From: Zoogloeaceae bacterium
Lineage (GTDB): Bacteria; Pseudomonadota; Gammaproteobacteria; Burkholderiales; Rhodocyclaceae
Direction: 5' to 3'
Length of the DNA: 64,000 nucleotides
Assembly: GCA_024235655.1 (NCBI GenBank)
Contig: JACKLY010000001.1
Location: forward strand, 372,001-436,000
Shown: in pieces, positions 1 through 8,716 of the stretch
Layout: each line of letters begins with the position of its first letter
How positions within the stretch are numbered: the first letter of the stretch is position 1
Position numbers and translations under genes: made by a program
The notes under the pieces: generated by a model
What the model was told of the DNA's origin: nothing
The model's input: the letters and a program-made list of their open reading frames with translations, nothing else
Databases searched by the model: none

Positions 1-1
1 G

Positions 2-175
2 TCCTGGTTGTCGGAGGGGGATGAGGCAGAAGAAATAAAGGTTTTGCGGCGGAACGTAGAAAAAGGGCTGCCCTGCGGCGCCGAGAGTTTTGTTCAGGAA
101 TTGGGAAGGCAGGTGGGGCGTTTTCTGGAGCCACGCCCACAGGGTCGCCCAAAAAAGGTGTGCGATGAGGCATAA
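2..175 (+). CDS. REP-associated tyrosine transposase (RAYT), C-terminal end, cut by the window edge
   Basis: An open frame runs from the window edge to a TAA and gives 57 residues ending in an arginine/proline-rich tail. The tail has the order GLPCG, a short helix with EL and VG residues, then RPQGRPKK. That order is typical of the extreme C-terminus of RAYT (Y1/IS200-like) transposases, which act on REP palindromes. The catalytic HUH and tyrosine part would lie before the window, so activity cannot be judged. REP-like palindromes begin at the stop codon itself, as expected for this family. Family assignment rests on the tail only. Confidence 0.65.
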   Translation, partial: SWLSEGDEAEEIKVLRRNVEKGLPCGAESFVQELGRQVGRFLEPRPQGRPKKVCDEA

Positions 176-222
176 AAGGGTAGCGTCCCCTTTTGTTTCC
201 TCAAAGGGTAGCGTCCCCTTTT
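174..222. repeat. Two tandem REP-like imperfect palindromes
   Basis: Two near-identical units at 174-194 and 203-222 each have AAAGGG on one side and CCCCTTTT on the other around the core TAGCGT. Each is therefore a short imperfect palindrome. The first overlaps the stop of the RAYT fragment. Palindromes next to a RAYT gene are the usual arrangement of its substrate repeats. Their role here is inferred from position. Confidence 0.6.
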
Positions 223-272
223 GCTTCCTTTTGTTGGGGACAACGGTTTTCTACTCGCGTATCTAAACCGTG

Positions 273-306
273 GTCCCCTATTACTCCGTATGTCCCCTAT
301 TACTCC
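273..306. repeat. 15-bp direct repeat, two copies with 19-bp period
   Basis: GTCCCCTATTACTCC occurs at 273-287 and again at 292-306, separated by four bases. The second copy touches the point where the IS3-type OrfA fragment loses homology. This suggests repeated insertion or rearrangement at this spot. No gene is visible between 223 and 299. Confidence 0.6.
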
Positions 307-389
307 CTCTCAGGGGCAGAGTAGCCCCGGTCGGTGTTTTGACTCGCCGCATCGAACTTGAATTCTTTCGTGTATTGCTTGCTGCTCAT
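300..389 (-). pseudogene. IS3-type transposase OrfA, N-terminal remnant
   Basis: On the minus strand an ATG at 389 is preceded by a strong ribosome binding site (ACAGGAGACGTC). It opens a 29-codon frame beginning MSSKQYTKEFK and continuing to TDRGYS before it runs into a stop at 300. The Y-T-x-E-F-K start and the D-x-G-Y-S turn match the first residues of many IS3-family OrfA helix-turn-helix proteins. Nothing of the rest of OrfA or of OrfB is present, so it is a dead fragment. Bases 390-493 would be the leader of that element, and I see nothing else in them. Confidence 0.55.
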
Positions 390-493
390 GACGTCTCCTG
401 TTTTGGCCAAATCGTAAGGCTCAGGAGTGTCAACTGGTTCCGGCGATTCGCCACCCCCGCTCTCCCAACTGACCAAGGGTTGGCTCGCTCACG

Positions 494-2467
494 CTAATAC
501 GCTGATGCTGTTAGCTGCTCCAGAATCGCAGGGTTTTCGAGTGTGGTGACGTCCTGGGTGATGGCTTCGCCCTTGGCGATGGAGCGTAGCAGGCGGCGCA
601 TGATTTTGCCGGAGCGGGTTTTGGGCAGGTTGTCGCCAAAACGGAAATCCTTTGGCTTGGCGATCGGGCCGATCTGCTGCGTGACCCAGTTGCGCAGCTC
701 GTCAGCGATGCGCTTGGCTTCAGCGTGGTCGGTGGGGCGGGCTGCCTTGAGGACGACGAAGGCACATACCGCTTCGCCGGTGACGTCGTCGGGGCGGCTG
801 ACGACGGCAGCTTCGGCGACCAGCGGATTGGCGACCAGTGATGATTCGATCTCGGTGGAACCGAGCCGGTGGCCGGCAACGTTCATTACATCGTCGATGC
901 GGCCCATGATCCAGAAGTAGCCGTCTTCGTCGCGCTGGGCACCGTCGCCGGCGAGGTAGGTTTTGCCGCCGAAATCGTTCGGGAAATAGGTTGCCTGATA
1001 GCGCTCGGGGTCTCGCCACAGAGTGCGCAGCATGGAGGGCCACGGCTTCTTGATGACGAGGAAGCCGCCGTTGCCGCGCGCGACATCGTGCCCGGTCTCA
1101 TCGACAATGGCAGCGGCAATGCCCGGCAGCGGCAGCGTGCACGAGCCGGGTTTGGTGGGTGTGGCGCCGGGCAGCGGGGCGATCATGTGGCAACCGGTTT
1201 CTGTTTGCCACCAGGTGTCTACGATCGGGCAGCGTTCCTGGCCGACGACGGTGTGGTACCACATCCAGGCTTCCGGGTTGATCGGTTCGCCAACGGTGCC
1301 GAGCAGGCGCAAGCTGGAGAGGTCGTACTGGCGCGGCAGGTCGGTGCCGGCCTTGATCAGGGAGCGGATCGCCGTTGGTGCGGTGTAGAAGATGGTGACA
1401 CGGTGGTCCTGGATCATTTTCCAGAAGCGGCCGGCATCCGGATAGGTGGGGATGCCCTCGAAGATGAGTTCGGTGGCGCCGAGTGCCAGTGGGCCGTAGG
1501 CAACATAGCTGTGGCCGGTGACCCAGCCGACATCGGCGGTGCACCAGAAGATGTCGTTGGGGTGAAGGTCGAACACCCAGCGCATGCTGGTGACGGCGCC
1601 AAGCAGGTAGCCGCCGGTCGAATGCTGCACGCCTTTCGGCTTGCCGGTGGAGCCGGAGGTGTAGAGGATGAACAGCGGGTGTTCGCCGCTGACAAACGTA
1701 GGTGGGCATTCCTCTGGCTGGCCGGCAATGGCGTCATGCCACCAGAGGTCACGGCCTTCGTGCCATTGCACCGTGCTGCCGGTGCGTCGATAGACGATTA
1801 CCCGCTCAACCGATTCGCAGCCGCCCATGGCCAGGGCCTCGTCAACAGCTTTCTTGAGGGGGATTTCGCGGCCGCCACGAAACTGGCCGTCGGCAGTGAT
1901 GATGGTATTCGCCTCGGCGTCGGCAACCCGCTCCTGGATGCTTTTTGCCGAAAAACCGCCGAACACCACCGAGTGGATGGCGGCGATGCGTGCACAGGCC
2001 TGCATCGCGATCACGGCCTCGATGCTCATCGGCATATAGATCAGAACCCGGTCGCCTTCCTTCACTCCTTGTGCCTTCAGCGCATTGGCGAAGGCGCAGA
2101 CCCGATGGTAGAGCGCGCGGTAGGTGATGGTTGTTACCTTGCCATCGTCAGCCTCAAAGATCAGCGCCAGTTTGTCGGGCTGTGTGTCGAGATGGCGGTC
2201 GAGGCAGTTATGAGAGACGTTGATTTCGCCATCCTCGAACCATTTGTAGAAGGGGGCATTCGATTCGTCGAGGGCACGCGTTGGCGGCTTGTGCCAGGTC
2301 AGGTGTTCATGTGCCATGTCCAGCCAGAAGCCTGCGTGGTCAGCTTGCGCGCGATCGACCAGTGTCTGGTAGGCCGCCATGCCCGAGACATTGGCGCGTG
2401 CGGCAAATTCGGGTGACGGTGGAAACAGGCGCGTTTCGTGAAGAATCGATTCGATGGCTTGCGACAT
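494..2467 (-). CDS. acs: Acetyl-CoA synthetase (AMP-forming)
   Basis: Activates acetate to acetyl-CoA through an acetyl-AMP intermediate in the cytosol. The 657-residue product is the normal length. The AMP-binding P-loop YTSGSTGKPKG lies at about 269-279. The C-terminal PKTRSGKIMRR motif carries the conserved catalytic lysine, about K621, which is the residue acetylated by Pat-type enzymes in other bacteria. I chose the ATG at 2467 because GAGAGGGG precedes it and the protein then begins at the usual place. A longer in-frame start at 2524 exists but adds an unconserved 19-residue leader. A PatZ homologue is encoded in the same window at 17418-20069. The gene stands alone, and no clear promoter is identified in the 170 bases upstream. 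Confidence 0.95.
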   Translation of the reverse strand: MSQAIESILHETRLFPPSPEFAARANVSGMAAYQTLVDRAQADHAGFWLDMAHEHLTWHKPPTRALDESNAPFYKWFEDGEINVSHNCLDRHLDTQPDKLALIFEADDGKVTTITYRALYHRVCAFANALKAQGVKEGDRVLIYMPMSIEAVIAMQACARIAAIHSVVFGGFSAKSIQERVADAEANTIITADGQFRGGREIPLKKAVDEALAMGGCESVERVIVYRRTGSTVQWHEGRDLWWHDAIAGQPEECPPTFVSGEHPLFILYTSGSTGKPKGVQHSTGGYLLGAVTSMRWVFDLHPNDIFWCTADVGWVTGHSYVAYGPLALGATELIFEGIPTYPDAGRFWKMIQDHRVTIFYTAPTAIRSLIKAGTDLPRQYDLSSLRLLGTVGEPINPEAWMWYHTVVGQERCPIVDTWWQTETGCHMIAPLPGATPTKPGSCTLPLPGIAAAIVDETGHDVARGNGGFLVIKKPWPSMLRTLWRDPERYQATYFPNDFGGKTYLAGDGAQRDEDGYFWIMGRIDDVMNVAGHRLGSTEIESSLVANPLVAEAAVVSRPDDVTGEAVCAFVVLKAARPTDHAEAKRIADELRNWVTQQIGPIAKPKDFRFGDNLPKTRSGKIMRRLLRSIAKGEAITQDVTTLENPAILEQLTASAY

Positions 2468-2636
2468 TGCGTTCCCCTCTCGCGGTTCGGTCTGGGAGCC
2501 TGCTGATGTCTGCTGATTATGCACGAATGAGGAGAGGTGTGAACCCCGACGATGTCGGACAGCCGCCGCTGGCTGTTTCCCCGGTATGGGTCTTTTGAAT
2601 TACCCCGGCATTTGTAGATGCATTGATGACATCAGA

Positions 2637-4415
2637 TCAGCCAGCTCGCTTGAGGCTGGCGAGGAAGGTTTCAGCGTTCTGGAAACCGATCACGCGCACG
2701 CCCTTGATCTCCTCGCCGGCCTTGTCGAAGAAGATGATGCCCGGCGGGCCGAAGAGGTCAAAGCGCTGCAGCAAAGCCTTGTCTTCATCCGAGTTGGCGG
2801 TGACATCGGCCTGCAGCAGCAGGGTGTTGGCCAGTTGCTGTTGCACGCGCGGGTCGGAGAAGGTGAAACGCTCCATCTCCTTGCATGAAACACACCAGTC
2901 GGCATAGAAGTCGAGCATGACCGGGCGGCCGGCGCTGCGCAGGCGCGCATCGAGTTCGGCCACGGTCTTCACCCGCTCGAAGGGGAGATGGGCGATGTCG
3001 CTGGCGGAACTGCCGCTGCGCAGGCTGGCCAGTGGCTGCAGCGGGTCGCGGGCGCCGGAGAGGGCGCCGACCAGCATGGCTGCGCCGGCAATGACCATGA
3101 TGATGCCGATGCCCTTCCAGAAGCGGTGCCAGCCCTTGGCGTGTGCCGGCAGCGGGTCGAGTGCATGCATGTAGATGGCCGGTACGATGAGCAGCAATGC
3201 CCACAGCAGCAACTGCACGGCCACCGGGATCACCGGCGAGATCATCCATACGGCCGTGGCCAGCAGGATGACGCCAAAGGCCTTCTTCACCGACTCCATC
3301 CACGGCCCGGTGCGCGGCAGGATGGTGCCGGCCGAGAGGCCGACGGCCAGCAGCGGCACGCCCATGCCGAGCGCCATGACAAAGAGGGCGACACCGCCGA
3401 GGACCGCATCACCGGTCTGGCCGATGTAGAGCAGCGCACCGGCCAGCGGTGCGGCGACGCAGGGGCCGACGATCAGTGCCGAGAGCGCGCCCATGGCGGT
3501 GACGCCGGGAATCGAGCCGCCTTTCAGGTGCGAGGCTTCTTCCGACATCTTGCTTTGCAGGAAAGTCGGCAACTGCAGTTCGTAGAAGCCGAACATCGAG
3601 AAGGAGAGGGCAACGAAGATCAGCGCAAAGCCGCCGAGTACCCACGGGTTCTGCAAGGCCACCGAGATCAGCGTGCCGGTCATGCCGGCAGCGATGCCGG
3701 CGGCGGCATAGGTCAGCGCCATGCCGAGCACATAGCACAGAGAGAGCATGAAGCCGCGCGCGTGCGAGACGTGCTGGCCCCCCTTGCCACCGGCGCCGAC
3801 GATGATGCCGGAGAGGATGGGAATCATCGGCAGCATGCACGGAGTCAGCGACAGCAGCAGGCCGAAGCCGAAAAAGCTGACGAGCACTACCCAGAAACTG
3901 GCGTTCCTGAGCAGTTGGGTGATCTGGCCGCTTTCGTCGCCTTCACCGGCGCTGCCGGCAGTCGACGACATTGGTTTGGCCGCCGGCGTGCTGGCCGGGT
4001 CGGGCAGGGTCACGCTCACCGTCTGCATCTGCGGCGGGTAGCAGATGCCGCCATCGGCACAGCCCTGCGAGGTGAGCTTCAGCGTCAGCGGCAGTTCACC
4101 CGAGCTGTTGCGTTCGACCGGTACGCGGATCGTGGCGCTCTTGTAATAGACCTCGACCTCGCCAAAGATGTCGTCCTTCTTCATCTTGCCCGGCGAGAAT
4201 TGCGGCTGGCCGAGGGCGATGGATTCGGGGTCGGGCTTGAAACGGAACTTGTCGCGGTAGAGGTAGTAGCCCTTGGCGATCTCGTAGCGCACTTCGATGG
4301 TCTGGCCGTCGAGCGCCTTGGCTGTCGGCTTGAAGGCGACCAGCGGGTCAAGGAATTCCTGACCGTGAGCCAAGGAGGAGAGTAAAAGCAGGAAGGCAAT
4401 CAGGTAGTGGCGCAT
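2637..4415 (-). CDS. dsbD: Thiol:disulfide interchange protein DsbD
   Basis: Carries electrons from cytoplasmic thioredoxin across the inner membrane to periplasmic proteins such as DsbC and cytochrome c maturation factors. The 592-residue protein has a signal peptide (about 1-18) and a periplasmic N-domain with cysteines C119 and C125. A multi-helix membrane core follows, with the paired cysteines in LTPCMLP and VGPCVAAP, and then a C-terminal thioredoxin domain with WCVSC. All three cysteine pairs are present, so it should be functional. The gene lies 15 bases after cutA on the same strand, the same order as the enterobacterial cutA-dsbD operon. Confidence 0.95.
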   Translation of the reverse strand: MRHYLIAFLLLLSSLAHGQEFLDPLVAFKPTAKALDGQTIEVRYEIAKGYYLYRDKFRFKPDPESIALGQPQFSPGKMKKDDIFGEVEVYYKSATIRVPVERNSSGELPLTLKLTSQGCADGGICYPPQMQTVSVTLPDPASTPAAKPMSSTAGSAGEGDESGQITQLLRNASFWVVLVSFFGFGLLLSLTPCMLPMIPILSGIIVGAGGKGGQHVSHARGFMLSLCYVLGMALTYAAAGIAAGMTGTLISVALQNPWVLGGFALIFVALSFSMFGFYELQLPTFLQSKMSEEASHLKGGSIPGVTAMGALSALIVGPCVAAPLAGALLYIGQTGDAVLGGVALFVMALGMGVPLLAVGLSAGTILPRTGPWMESVKKAFGVILLATAVWMISPVIPVAVQLLLWALLLIVPAIYMHALDPLPAHAKGWHRFWKGIGIIMVIAGAAMLVGALSGARDPLQPLASLRSGSSASDIAHLPFERVKTVAELDARLRSAGRPVMLDFYADWCVSCKEMERFTFSDPRVQQQLANTLLLQADVTANSDEDKALLQRFDLFGPPGIIFFDKAGEEIKGVRVIGFQNAETFLASLKRAG

Positions 4416-4430
4416 CGTGGCTTCGTTTTC

Positions 4431-4751
4431 TCAGTTGGCTTGTGTTTCAGCGGCAAGCCACTGCAGGTAATCGGGCAGGCCATGGCTGATCGGCAAGGCA
4501 ATGATCTCGGGTACGTCATACGGGTGTCGGGCCTGGATCGCTGCTTCGAGTTCGCCGTAGCGGTCGGCACTGGTCTTGATCAGCAGCGGGATTTCGTCGG
4601 CGCGCTCGATTTCTCCCTGCCAGCGATAAATGGAGCGGCACGGCGCCAGCACATTGATGCAGGCGGCCAGCCCCTGCTCGACCAGTGCACTCGCCAGGGC
4701 GTCGGCAGAGGTGGCATCGGGGCAGTTGGTAATGACGAGCAGCGCAGGCAT
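4431..4751 (-). CDS. cutA: Divalent-cation tolerance protein CutA
   Basis: Small trimeric CutA1 family protein of 106 residues, the usual size. The family is linked to copper and other divalent-cation tolerance, although its biochemical role is unsettled. Family signs are the N-terminal beta strand with VITNCPD, the AACINVLAPCRSIYRWQGEI block, and the C-terminal HPYDVPEIIALPI and YLQWL segments. It is immediately followed by dsbD with a 15-base gap, which implies cotranscription. Confidence 0.93.
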   Translation of the reverse strand: MPALLVITNCPDATSADALASALVEQGLAACINVLAPCRSIYRWQGEIERADEIPLLIKTSADRYGELEAAIQARHPYDVPEIIALPISHGLPDYLQWLAAETQAN

Positions 4752-4871
4752 CAGAAGGCACTCAGCACGGTTGGGCAGGATGGTGGAAAAGCCTCATTGT
4801 CCTGCCGTCAGCCTGGCATGACAACCGGCCTCGTGTGACGAACTGTGACCGGCGGTGCCGTGGAGTGATGA

Positions 4872-5510
4872 TCAGTGCCGCCAGCCGCGCGTGATCAACT
4901 CGCGGATGACATGCAGGCGACGATGGAAGAAGTGGTCGGCACCGGGCACGACAACGACCGGGAGCTCCAGCGGTTCCGCCCATTTCAGCACGTTGGCGAG
5001 TGGCACGGTTTCGTCGGCCGAGCCGTGGATGACGATGGTGTCGGCCGGCACGGCTTCGGTTTCGTAGCTGCGCGTGCCTTCGACAAAGCCGGCGGCGGTG
5101 CCGACCAGCACCAGTCGCTGTGCCGGGTGGCCGGATTCAACGAGGGCCTTGGCGACGCGGGTCTGCACGAAGGCACCAAAGGAAAAGCCGGCCAGCGCCA
5201 CCGGCAGGTTGCCGCAACGCAGCTTGGCTTCCTCCAGCACGGCCAGCATGTCTTCGGTTTCGCCGCGGCCTTCATCATGCTTGCCTTCGCTCTGGCCGAC
5301 ACCGCGAAAATTCGGGCGGAAGGCAGCGTAGCCGAGGGATACGAAGGTGCGTGCCAGCGAGTGGGCAACCTTGTTGGTGTTGGCCCCGCCGAACAGCGGG
5401 TGCGGGTGGCCGATCAGGGCAATGCCGCGCGGCGCACCGGGGTTTTCGATGATCAGTTCGATCTTGCCGGCCGGGCCGTCGATCAGGGTTTTTTCTTCGG
5501 GGGCGCGCAT
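4872..5510 (-). CDS. Alpha/beta hydrolase, small dienelactone-hydrolase-like type
   Basis: Cytosolic alpha/beta-hydrolase of 212 residues. The oxyanion segment is GHPHPLFGG, the nucleophile elbow is GFSFG, an acidic residue follows in HGSADETVP, and the catalytic histidine is in GADHFFHRRL. Proteins with the HPHPLFGGxxxNKV signature are common and uncharacterised in Proteobacteria, and the substrate is unknown. The gene follows the ferredoxin-like gene after 17 bases and precedes cutA by 120 bases. Confidence 0.85.
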   Translation of the reverse strand: MRAPEEKTLIDGPAGKIELIIENPGAPRGIALIGHPHPLFGGANTNKVAHSLARTFVSLGYAAFRPNFRGVGQSEGKHDEGRGETEDMLAVLEEAKLRCGNLPVALAGFSFGAFVQTRVAKALVESGHPAQRLVLVGTAAGFVEGTRSYETEAVPADTIVIHGSADETVPLANVLKWAEPLELPVVVVPGADHFFHRRLHVIRELITRGWRH

Positions 5511-5527
5511 GGCTGGGCTCTCGTGGT

Positions 5528-5836
5528 TCAGATTTTCAGGCGTTCGACCACGCGGCCATGCACCAGGTGTTCCTGGATGATTTCCTCGATGTCGTCCTTG
5601 TCGATGTAGGTGTACCAGACGTTGTCCGGGTACACCACCAGCACCGGGCCGTCATCGCAGCGATCCAGGCAGCCGGCCTTGTTGATGCGGATCTTGCCCT
5701 TGCCCTTCAGGCCAAGCTGGGTGATGCGATCCTTGGCGTAGGTCTGTGCCTCGACCGCGCCGCGCGCGGCACAGCAGGTTTCACCGGGTTCGCGCTGGTT
5801 GCAGCAGAAAAAAACATGGTGCTTGAAATGGCTCAT
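5528..5836 (-). CDS. 2Fe-2S thioredoxin-like ferredoxin
   Basis: A 102-residue protein of the thioredoxin-fold 2Fe-2S ferredoxin family, related to the Azotobacter Shethna-type and NuoE-like clusters. Candidate cluster ligands are the cysteines in FFCCNQREPGETCC and in AGCLDRCDDGP. It is probably a small cytosolic electron carrier with unknown partner. An AGAAGAA ribosome site precedes the ATG. It lies 34 bases downstream of the VanZ-like gene and 17 bases upstream of the hydrolase, so it is likely in one transcript. Confidence 0.88.
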   Translation of the reverse strand: MSHFKHHVFFCCNQREPGETCCAARGAVEAQTYAKDRITQLGLKGKGKIRINKAGCLDRCDDGPVLVVYPDNVWYTYIDKDDIEEIIQEHLVHGRVVERLKI

Positions 5837-5870
5837 CGGATTCTTCTTCTCGGACGTCGGGGAGCGGCAA

Positions 5871-6923
5871 TTATAGCCTCCGGCCCAGCAGCATCAGATA
5901 GGGCAGGGCAAGAAACGGCCACAGGCTGGCGACCAGCCGGGTGACGCCATTGAAGTTGAGAAAGTGCCCCTGCCGCCAGGTGGCCAGTGCCGCTGCCGAA
6001 TAAGGGTTGGTCGGGGCCAGGTTGACCAGCACGGTACCGGCCATCAGCGCCAATCCGGCTACCGCCACGCGCCATGCGGCCGGCAGGAACAGGGTGACCG
6101 AGAGCACGATGCCACCAAAGGCCAGCCCGAGCCCGGCGCCCGGCGTCAGCCAGCTCATCGCATCACGCGGGCCGATCAGTACGGCGGCACTGGTGGCCCG
6201 TACCAGCAGGGCAAACAGGAAGAAGGCCAGAAGCACAGCCACCGGCGGGGCTCGATCGGCCAGCAGCGTGCGGGCAATCAGGCCGATGGCCACGGTATTG
6301 CAGGCGATGACCACGGTTTCAATGGCAAAGAAACTCGGCGGCGCATAGGCAATAGCCGGTGACAGACCGAGCAGTTGGCGAAAATCGCCGGCGCCGAAGA
6401 GCAGGGTTTCCGGCGACAGCTGCGTGAGCAGCCAGAGGCCGATCAGGGTCAGCCCCAACTCGGCGTGGGGGATGGGGGCAACCAGACGCCGCTCCATGCG
6501 TGCCAGCCAGGTCAGGGCATGGGTTCCACCGCGATAGGCGGCTATGGCACCGATGACCCCGCCTAACGAGTTGCAGGCAAGATCCAGGTTGGACGGTACG
6601 CGTGAAGGCAGCCAGGTCTGCGTGACCTCCATGCCGAAACTGATGCCTGCGGCCAGGCAGGCACCGAGCAAGGTCGGCAGCAGGCGCCCGGTTTTCCGGC
6701 TGACGGCCAGTGTCAGGAGGTAGCCGAGCGGCACATAGACCAGCATGTTGACGGTGAGGTCGAAGCCGGTCCACCAGCGTGGCCAGCCGGCATCGAGAAA
6801 GGCCAGCGGCGAGACGCCACGGTCTTGCCAGCCCGAGAATGGGTGCAGGCTGGCATAGATCACCAGCACCGTGTAGGCGAGTGCCAGGTAGCGTGGAAGT
6901 GGGGTAATGGGTGTCGGGTGCAC
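5871..6923 (-). CDS. VanZ-like family membrane protein
   Basis: Predicted integral membrane protein of 350 residues. The N-terminal part has the VanZ-like pattern: a first helix ending YASLHPFSGW, then DLTVNMLVYVPLGYLL, then FGMEVTQTWLPSRVPSNLDLACNSLGGVIGA. Several more hydrophobic helices fill the C-terminal half. VanZ proteins affect glycopeptide resistance in some Gram-positives, but the function of the proteobacterial members is not known. I chose a GTG at 6923 because the frame upstream has no membrane or family features and overlaps the divergent promoter region. No convincing ribosome site is visible, so the start is uncertain. Confidence 0.75.
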   Translation of the reverse strand: MHPTPITPLPRYLALAYTVLVIYASLHPFSGWQDRGVSPLAFLDAGWPRWWTGFDLTVNMLVYVPLGYLLTLAVSRKTGRLLPTLLGACLAAGISFGMEVTQTWLPSRVPSNLDLACNSLGGVIGAIAAYRGGTHALTWLARMERRLVAPIPHAELGLTLIGLWLLTQLSPETLLFGAGDFRQLLGLSPAIAYAPPSFFAIETVVIACNTVAIGLIARTLLADRAPPVAVLLAFFLFALLVRATSAAVLIGPRDAMSWLTPGAGLGLAFGGIVLSVTLFLPAAWRVAVAGLALMAGTVLVNLAPTNPYSAAALATWRQGHFLNFNGVTRLVASLWPFLALPYLMLLGRRL

Positions 6924-7104
6924 AGGGACTGAACATAACCGAGCGCTGGCAGGCTGGCAATGATTTGTCGGGGAATGGCGACAGTCAGGGAGCGATCGTT
7001 GGCGAGGGCGTTTGGCATTGCTGCTACAAGGGCCGGGTGTCAGAATGGCGCACCGGGTGAGTGCCTGTGGGGCTGGCCCGAAAAATCCAACAAGGAAACA
7101 CGAT

Positions 7105-8691
7105 TTGAGCATTCGTACCCGTATCTGGTTGCTGGGCACACTGGCCATTGCCGGGGTTTTTGTATTGCTTGGTTCGCAGATCATTCCCCCCTATCGCAGC
7201 ATGATTGCAAGCCGGGAACTGATCAGTAATCTTGAGCGGGCTGATGTTTCGGCAAGCATCGTGCACCAGTTGCAAAGGGAGCGTGGGCTTACCGCGGCTT
7301 ACCTGGCGCTCCCCGACCGGGCGAGCCGCGAGGCGCTGGACGAACAGCGCCGGGCCAGTGACCAGGCCTTGCGCAAGGCCGCTGCAGGCAGCTTGCCGGC
7401 AGTGCTTGAGCGCCTGGCCGGCATGCGTCACAAAATCGGCGAGCGGGTGATTTCGGAGGCGGTGTCCTTCGACTACTACACCGGGGCCATCCAGCAGATT
7501 CTTGAGCGCTTCATCCAGGGCCAGCGGGCTTCCGGTTCTCCCGAACAACGCCGGGCGCTGGATGCACATGCCAACCTGATGTATGCCAAGGAATATCTGG
7601 GCGAGTTGCGCGCCGAGGTGGTGCGCGTAGTCGCGACCCCAAGTGCCACTAATCAATGGGCGGTGCTGCGTATCGGCAAGTTGTTCGGCCAGTTCGAGCG
7701 CCATCTCGCACAGTTTCAACTGGTTGCCGGCGATGAAGGGCGTGGCTGGGTCGAGGCGATGATGACCGGCGAGGACATGGAAAGCGTTAACCAGTTGCTG
7801 GTGGCCGCGGTCGACGATCTGTTGGCCGGGCGTACCGCTTCGGTCAACTCCGGGCAATGGTTTGCGGTGTCGACGCGCGTCATTGATTCACTGCATCAAC
7901 TGGAACGAAATTCCCTGTCGCACATGAGTTCGGCCGCGCAGGATTCGGCCAGTGCCGCCATGCGCTACATGGCGATCCTGAGTGTCGTGATTCTCTGTCT
8001 GGCAAGCCTGGCGCTGGTGCTGGCGACTTCATCCATGCGTCGTGTCATCGCTGCGATTCGCATCATGCTGGGTAGCCTGGAAAAGATATCAGCGCATGGC
8101 GGCAATGACGTTCGGTTGAGCGCGAAGCAGAGCGACACGGCAGAAATTTCGCGCAGTCTTGATGAAATGCTCGAGGTGATCGACCGCTTGAGCCTGCAGG
8201 CCTCCACTGACCCACTGACCGGGGCGGCAAACCGCTACGGCTTGCAGGGGTCATTCGAGGCGGAACGTTTGCGCGCTGATCGCTACGGGCATGGCCTGGC
8301 CATGATCATGATGGATGTCGATCATTTCAAGGCGATCAATGATGGTTACGGACATGCGGCCGGAGACCAGGTGCTGCAGACAATATCCGCCTTGCTGCGC
8401 AAGAATCTGCGAGCCTCGGACGTGCTTGCCCGCTGGGGGGGTGAGGAGTTTGCCATCCTGATTCCGGAGTCCGGCAGCCGCGAGGCGGCAGCCATGGCGG
8501 AAAAGCTGCGGACGACACTCATGAACCATGGCTTCGACCCTCTGCCGACGGTTCAGGCCAGTTTCGGCGTTGCCGAATACCGTCAGGGCGATACGCTGGA
8601 GGGGCTGTGTGAACGGGCCGATCAGGGCTTGTACGCCGCCAAACGTGCTGGCCGCAATCGGGTGTGCGTGGCCGGTGAACCGGCCGTTTGA
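7105..8691 (+). CDS. Diguanylate cyclase with nitrate/nitrite-sensing-like (NIT) domain
   Basis: Membrane-bound cyclic-di-GMP synthase of 528 residues. A first membrane helix (about 7-25) is followed by a long helical sensor whose start, VHQLQRERGLTAAYL, matches the NIT domain, a family associated with nitrate and nitrite sensing. A second helix (about 290-310) and a linker lead to a GGDEF domain with active-site GGEEF. An RxxD inhibitory site (RASD) sits five residues before it, so both catalysis and product inhibition look intact. The start is a TTG with AAGGAAA seven bases upstream; upstream in-frame codons look non-coding. It is transcribed divergently from the VanZ-like gene. The actual ligand is not shown. 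Confidence 0.85.
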   Translation: MSIRTRIWLLGTLAIAGVFVLLGSQIIPPYRSMIASRELISNLERADVSASIVHQLQRERGLTAAYLALPDRASREALDEQRRASDQALRKAAAGSLPAVLERLAGMRHKIGERVISEAVSFDYYTGAIQQILERFIQGQRASGSPEQRRALDAHANLMYAKEYLGELRAEVVRVVATPSATNQWAVLRIGKLFGQFERHLAQFQLVAGDEGRGWVEAMMTGEDMESVNQLLVAAVDDLLAGRTASVNSGQWFAVSTRVIDSLHQLERNSLSHMSSAAQDSASAAMRYMAILSVVILCLASLALVLATSSMRRVIAAIRIMLGSLEKISAHGGNDVRLSAKQSDTAEISRSLDEMLEVIDRLSLQASTDPLTGAANRYGLQGSFEAERLRADRYGHGLAMIMMDVDHFKAINDGYGHAAGDQVLQTISALLRKNLRASDVLARWGGEEFAILIPESGSREAAAMAEKLRTTLMNHGFDPLPTVQASFGVAEYRQGDTLEGLCERADQGLYAAKRAGRNRVCVAGEPAV

Positions 8692-8716
8692 TCGGGTGGC
8701 CGTTCGGTTGTTTGTT

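Noticed and set aside
270..497. Possible 75-residue plus-strand gene at the left edge
   Set aside because: It runs across the direct repeat and antisense to the IS3 OrfA fragment and shows no family resemblance.
869..2416. Long plus-strand frame opposite acs
   Set aside because: It mirrors the codon structure of acs, shows no family motif, and has no ribosome site. High GC produces such open antisense frames.
2988..4385. 465-codon plus-strand frame opposite dsbD
   Set aside because: The composition is antisense of a membrane protein and no motif is present. dsbD is certain.
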